Shown here piece after piece: positions 6,120-8,990 of a stretch of DNA of 8,990 nucleotides. This DNA comes from JAKFYM01 sp964612065 (GTDB taxonomy: Bacteria > Bdellovibrionota > UBA1018 > CAIPTA01), in assembly GCA_964612065.1 (NCBI GenBank), contig CAZTCD010000127.1, positions 1 to 8,990 on the forward strand. Direction: 5' to 3'. Both the position numbers and the translations under genes were made by a program. Every line of letters starts with the position of its first letter. Within the stretch, counting starts at the first letter, position 1. The notes under the pieces were generated by a model that searched no databases, had not been told where the DNA came from, and saw only the letters and a program-made list of their open reading frames with translations.

Positions 6120-7106
6120 ATGCGCCCACGTAGATTAAAGGCTCCGACTCTTACCCTGTTACTATTGTATGCCATCCTGTTTATTCTGTTTTCGTTCTTA
6201 TCGACTCCAAAATCCCTAGCGGCTGAACAAACTACTGAACCACAGATAAATCGCCCCCTTTCGCAGCCAGAATGCCCAGACGTGGATTTCTCCTCCAAGT
6301 TCGGCAAAGTTCGAGATCAAGGTACGAGTGGTTGGTGCTACGCATTCGCCACGTCCGACTTGTTTTCATATAAATTAGGGGTGCCGATTTCTGCCCTAGA
6401 CACTGTAGTTACTCACAACGAAGAGCGTGAGGCAGAAGCCGCAGGACTTACACAAAAGCAGATGATGGCGCGGGCGGGCTGGGCTGCGCATGCGATAATT
6501 AGGGCGAAGGAACGCGGGGTCTGCCTAGAGAATGCAACGAGATCAGAGCCGGTAGGAGCCGATCTAGCCACCACAATCTTCAAGATCGAAGCGGCCCGAA
6601 AAGCCGGGTCCTTGGAGAGCTTCTTAAGCTCAGGATGGGAAAAAATATTCTTGAAAACTTCAAAAGAGAAAGCCATTTCCATTTTTGACAATAGCCGAGA
6701 AGAGGACATCATAGCAAAATTGAGCGCGGAGAATTGCCCGGCAGATAAACGATTTTCCGTGAGTTCGCTGGATTGGGCGCAGTTTTTAAACAACACTGGC
6801 CGGGGCTATGGTGCTCCCTTGATTCCGAAACTGAACGACCTAATCTCTAAAACGCCGGTAATCATTAATTACGATATGACAGCGTTGCTGCCCGGTAATC
6901 TAGAGCAACCTCCACGGCAGCACTTTTCTTTGATCGTTGGCAGGCGGTGGAACAAAGAGCGCCGTGCATGTGAATTTAAGATTCGAAATTCTTGGGGAAG
7001 TGGCTCGAAAGGATACCGTCCAGGAATTGAAACGAAAGATGGTCATCAATGGGTGGGAGAGGCATTTCTTTCCAGAAATCTTTTTGAAGTACTGGTCATT
7101 AAATAG
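6120..7106 (+). CDS. Exported papain-like (C1A) cysteine protease
   Basis: This predicted thiol protease would act at or beyond the inner membrane. From ATG 6120 it has 328 residues; a TTG at 6111 would add three. Neither start has a strong ribosome-binding site, so the exact start is uncertain. A basic N-terminus (RPRRLK) precedes a hydrophobic stretch (about residues 10-27, LTLLLLYAILFILFSFL) that ends near SLAA and could be a signal peptide or anchor. The papain catalytic set is complete: Gln67 and Cys73 in VRDQGTSGWCYAFA, His268 in QHFSLIVGRRW and Asn290 in FKIRNSWG. Only about 30-35 residues separate the signal region from the active-site segment, so the long inhibitory propeptide of classical papains is absent. 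Cys to His is 195 residues, longer than in papain, implying an insertion. marC follows on the same strand after 59 bases. The substrate is unknown. Confidence 0.9.
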   Translation: MRPRRLKAPTLTLLLLYAILFILFSFLSTPKSLAAEQTTEPQINRPLSQPECPDVDFSSKFGKVRDQGTSGWCYAFATSDLFSYKLGVPISALDTVVTHNEEREAEAAGLTQKQMMARAGWAAHAIIRAKERGVCLENATRSEPVGADLATTIFKIEAARKAGSLESFLSSGWEKIFLKTSKEKAISIFDNSREEDIIAKLSAENCPADKRFSVSSLDWAQFLNNTGRGYGAPLIPKLNDLISKTPVIINYDMTALLPGNLEQPPRQHFSLIVGRRWNKERRACEFKIRNSWGSGSKGYRPGIETKDGHQWVGEAFLSRNLFEVLVIK

Positions 7107-7165
7107 AATCGAATTCGAGGGGCACGACCCTTTAGATGAAGCATGACTTCTGGAGAGGCGAGATA

Positions 7166-7807
7166 ATGCAACTAGACTATCATTTTCTTTTGGCGAGTTT
7201 CACAGCACTCTTTACCCTCGTTAATCCCATCGGAGCATTTCCGGTATTTTTGGGAATGACAGAGGCTCTTCCCAAGAAAATGGTTCGATCGATTGCGATT
7301 CGGGCCTGTATTACGACTGCGATCGCCCTTGTCTTTTTTGCTCTAAGCGGGAATTTTCTCTTTTCGTTCTTTTCCATTTCTCTCCCTAGCTTGAAGATAG
7401 TAGGAGGGGTTCTGTTTTTTCTTATGGGATACGATATGCTCCAGGCCCGCCTATCGAGAATTGATATAGATCAGAACTCCCCAAAGATAGATCCTGTTGC
7501 CAGAGATATTGCGATCACTCCGATCGCCATACCAATGCTATGCGGCCCTGGTGCGATCACTGCCGTGATCTTGCAGATGCAGGAAGCTCCCAATGTGGTG
7601 AGCAAGCTCGGCGTATTGGCCATGATTCTTTTGGTGAGTGGTCTTTGTTTTCTTATTTTGATTTCCGGAGAGAAGTTGAAGGCACTAGTTGGCGAGAGTG
7701 GTAATAAGGTATTCTTGCGGATGATGGGAATTATCGTCATGGTGATCGCCGTGGAATTCTTCTTCTCGGGGTTGAGGCCGATAGTTCAATCAATGCATTT
7801 GAACTGA
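7166..7807 (+). CDS. marC: MarC-family integral membrane protein
   Basis: This 213-residue inner-membrane protein belongs to the MarC/UPF0056 family, whose transport role is still unclear; early links to multiple antibiotic resistance were not upheld. Six hydrophobic segments are visible, roughly at 6-29, 43-66, 76-95, 116-137, 148-167 and 183-204. Family hallmarks are NPIGAFPVFLGMT near the N-terminus and ITPIAIPMLCGPGAIT at 117-132. Length and order match complete family members, so the gene appears intact. I chose ATG at 7166 rather than the in-frame ATG at 7136 because GGAGAGG lies about seven bases upstream and homologues begin with a short segment before the first helix. It lies 59 bases after the protease gene on the same strand and is followed by a plausible terminator. 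The symbol denotes the family, not proven orthology with Escherichia coli marC. Confidence 0.95.
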   Translation: MQLDYHFLLASFTALFTLVNPIGAFPVFLGMTEALPKKMVRSIAIRACITTAIALVFFALSGNFLFSFFSISLPSLKIVGGVLFFLMGYDMLQARLSRIDIDQNSPKIDPVARDIAITPIAIPMLCGPGAITAVILQMQEAPNVVSKLGVLAMILLVSGLCFLILISGEKLKALVGESGNKVFLRMMGIIVMVIAVEFFFSGLRPIVQSMHLN

Positions 7808-7851
7808 GCGGGGCTTTCAGGCTGAAGCTATGGCTTGTGGGCTTGGGCTCG

Positions 7852-7882
7852 CCATCGGTCTCTCTTGTTCGGTGGATTTTTT
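7852..7882 (+). terminator. Candidate Rho-independent terminator after the MarC-family gene
   Basis: CCATCGG (7852-7858) pairs with TCGGTGG (7869-7875) as a seven-pair stem, including two G-T wobbles, around a 10-base loop. A, then six T's (7877-7882), follow. The position, 45 bases after the stop codon, suits the end of the marC transcript. Confidence 0.5.
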
Positions 7883-8119
7883 ATTGTGCAAGGCATTGCT
7901 TAATCCGCATCTAGCTTCTCGCTAACCAATTGCCAACAATGGAGGCCGTACCTGGTTCTTTTTTATATAAACATTAAGAAACATATAGCTAAAAATAATC
8001 GAACTTCAGGACTAAATAAAAAATTATATTGAAGGCTCACTTTTCCTTTCTCATTTATCGATCCTTGTGTTGAGCTTTCCTGCGACGACAAAATCAGGGT
8101 TGATGGGAGGGATGCGCTT
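7883..8119. promoter_or_regulatory. AT-rich intergenic leader before the secreted PKD-domain gene
   Basis: Together with 7808-7882 this is a 312-base gap without a convincing gene. Its middle (about 7960-8030) is strongly AT-rich, with TTATATAA- and TATATT-like boxes that could serve as -10 elements or UP-type sequence for the gene starting at 8120. No clearly spaced -35 box was found, so an exact promoter is not assigned. GGGAGG nine bases before the next ATG is the ribosome-binding site. Confidence 0.35.
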
Positions 8120-8990
8120 ATGAACGGATTCATGCGCTTGTCAGTTTGCTTACTTTTTCTTTTTGCTCCTTGCGCGGCTCTCGCGGTTCCAGGGGAGATT
8201 ACGAGCTTTTCCATATCGCCGGTCTTTGGCTCCGCGCCCGGACAGGATTCCTTAGATGCCTCGGGAAGCTTTCTTTTGGGCCCGGGAAACAATGGACTTC
8301 AAGTTTCTCAGGAAGCAGCGATAGTAAGCTTTGATAATGGCAGATACATACAAGCGCTACCGAGTGGTTCGTTTCAGGCGATTGCTGGTGGGTATCGCTA
8401 TTTCTCGATCGCTCCTGGGATTCGGGAATTCAAGATCATGAACGATGGCACCTTTTTGTTAGAGGTGCGAAATATCAATCTGACCGGCAGCAAGAGCACC
8501 GAGATGGGGGCATTTTTCTTTTCTATCGGAGATGACACTTTTTCGATCATTCCTAATAGTGTGCCTGTGGGAAAGATCGTGGGCCCCGCTTCCGCCAACG
8601 TCGGCAGTTCGATTACTCTCGATGCCACCTCGTCCACCGACTTCAATATGGAGCCCCTTAGCTACCAGTGGAGCATTGTCTCTCAACCCCTTGGCAGCAA
8701 TGTTTCGCTTTCAAGCACCACGAATCCCACCACATCCCTCACTTGTGTAAAAGACGGTGCCTATGTGATCAAGGTGACTCCAAGCGATGGGAAAGTGGAC
8801 GGTATTCCCGCGCTCATTACCATCACTGCCTCTGGAGAAAATCTTCCGCCTCCATCTCCCCCTGGGCCAGACAATGGCATGATCGCAATCGACACCAACC
8901 ACACGGACTATAAAGTTGGGGAAAAGGCCAAGCTCACCATCACGGAGCTTACAGACCCTGGTGGCAATAACCGCTACTTCTTCCGCGCCA
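8120..8990 (+). CDS. Secreted PKD-domain protein, 3' end beyond right edge
   Basis: Residues 1-22 form a Sec signal peptide: MNGFMR, a hydrophobic core LSVCLLFLF, and a cleavage site after ALA22. The cysteine at 18 lacks a proper lipobox, so a lipoprotein is unlikely. After an unrecognised region (23-147), residues about 148-238 match a PKD/K319L-like beta-sandwich: VPVGKIVGPASANVGSSITL, SYQWSIVSQP, SNVSLSSTTNPTTSL, DGAYVIKVTPSDGK. A proline linker (PPPSPPGP) and the start of another beta-rich domain (YKVGEKAKLTITEL) follow. Such domains serve adhesion or protein and glycan binding at the cell surface. The gene is open at the right edge after 290 codons. GGGAGG lies upstream of ATG 8120; an ATG at 8112 is closed by TGA after three codons. 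It is separated from marC by a terminator-like hairpin, so it is probably its own transcription unit. Confidence 0.84.
   Translation, partial: MNGFMRLSVCLLFLFAPCAALAVPGEITSFSISPVFGSAPGQDSLDASGSFLLGPGNNGLQVSQEAAIVSFDNGRYIQALPSGSFQAIAGGYRYFSIAPGIREFKIMNDGTFLLEVRNINLTGSKSTEMGAFFFSIGDDTFSIIPNSVPVGKIVGPASANVGSSITLDATSSTDFNMEPLSYQWSIVSQPLGSNVSLSSTTNPTTSLTCVKDGAYVIKVTPSDGKVDGIPALITITASGENLPPPSPPGPDNGMIAIDTNHTDYKVGEKAKLTITELTDPGGNNRYFFRA

Noticed and set aside
7109..7118. TCGAATTCGA palindrome sharing its core with the palindrome at 4615-4630
   Set aside because: The shared stretch is about 11 bases and only two copies are present, in unlike contexts (gene end versus gene start), so a common regulator is not supported.
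1852..7330. GCGATCGC octamers near 1853 and 7319, resembling cyanobacterial HIP1
   Set aside because: Only two copies in 9 kb, both in coding sequence. That is too few to suggest HIP1 or a cyanobacterial origin.
7830..7925. 31-codon plus-strand ORF beginning MACGLGLAIG after marC
   Set aside because: It has no ribosome-binding site and spans the terminator-like hairpin, so it is probably chance.

Overview
The window comes from a Gram-negative-type bacterium of medium G+C content. It encodes a six-helix MarC-family inner-membrane protein, a papain-like protease with an export signal and a Sec-exported PKD-domain protein. Nothing identifies the genus. A predatory or deltaproteobacterial-like lineage such as Bdellovibrionota is only a guess. 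No rRNA, tRNA or CRISPR array was found.

The left half (about 1-4420) is read entirely on the minus strand and looks like part of an integrative or mobilizable element. In transcription order it holds: a 92-residue two-helix membrane protein (4420-4142); a VirD4/TraG-type coupling ATPase (4145-2850); a replication-relaxation family protein with a winged-helix N-terminus and a PD-(D/E)XK-like C-terminal motif (2836-2069); and an 88-residue membrane protein (2076-1810). These four overlap or nearly touch and form one operon. A 290-base non-coding stretch follows. It contains an 11-bp inverted repeat at the last stop codon and a 129-base nested hairpin with perfect 17-bp outer arms. Beyond it lies a second translationally coupled chain: a possible 13-residue leader, a 68-residue basic protein and a large serine recombinase that runs off the left edge. 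Coupling ATPase, candidate relaxase, structured non-coding DNA and site-specific recombinase together would make a compact mobilization and integration module.

Divergent from this operon, a plus-strand gene (4653-5999) encodes a 448-residue protein with a sigma-70 region 4-like helix-turn-helix. It may be a regulator of the element. A 16-bp palindrome followed by seven T's, shaped like an intrinsic terminator, lies just before its start codon.

The right part (6120-8990) is all plus strand and looks like envelope or chromosomal cargo: an exported C1A-like cysteine protease, a MarC-family membrane protein with a plausible terminator, a 312-base AT-rich gap, and a secreted PKD-domain protein cut by the right edge. 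The junction between the element and its host DNA, if it is inside the window, most likely lies near 6000-6110, but no attachment repeat was recognised.
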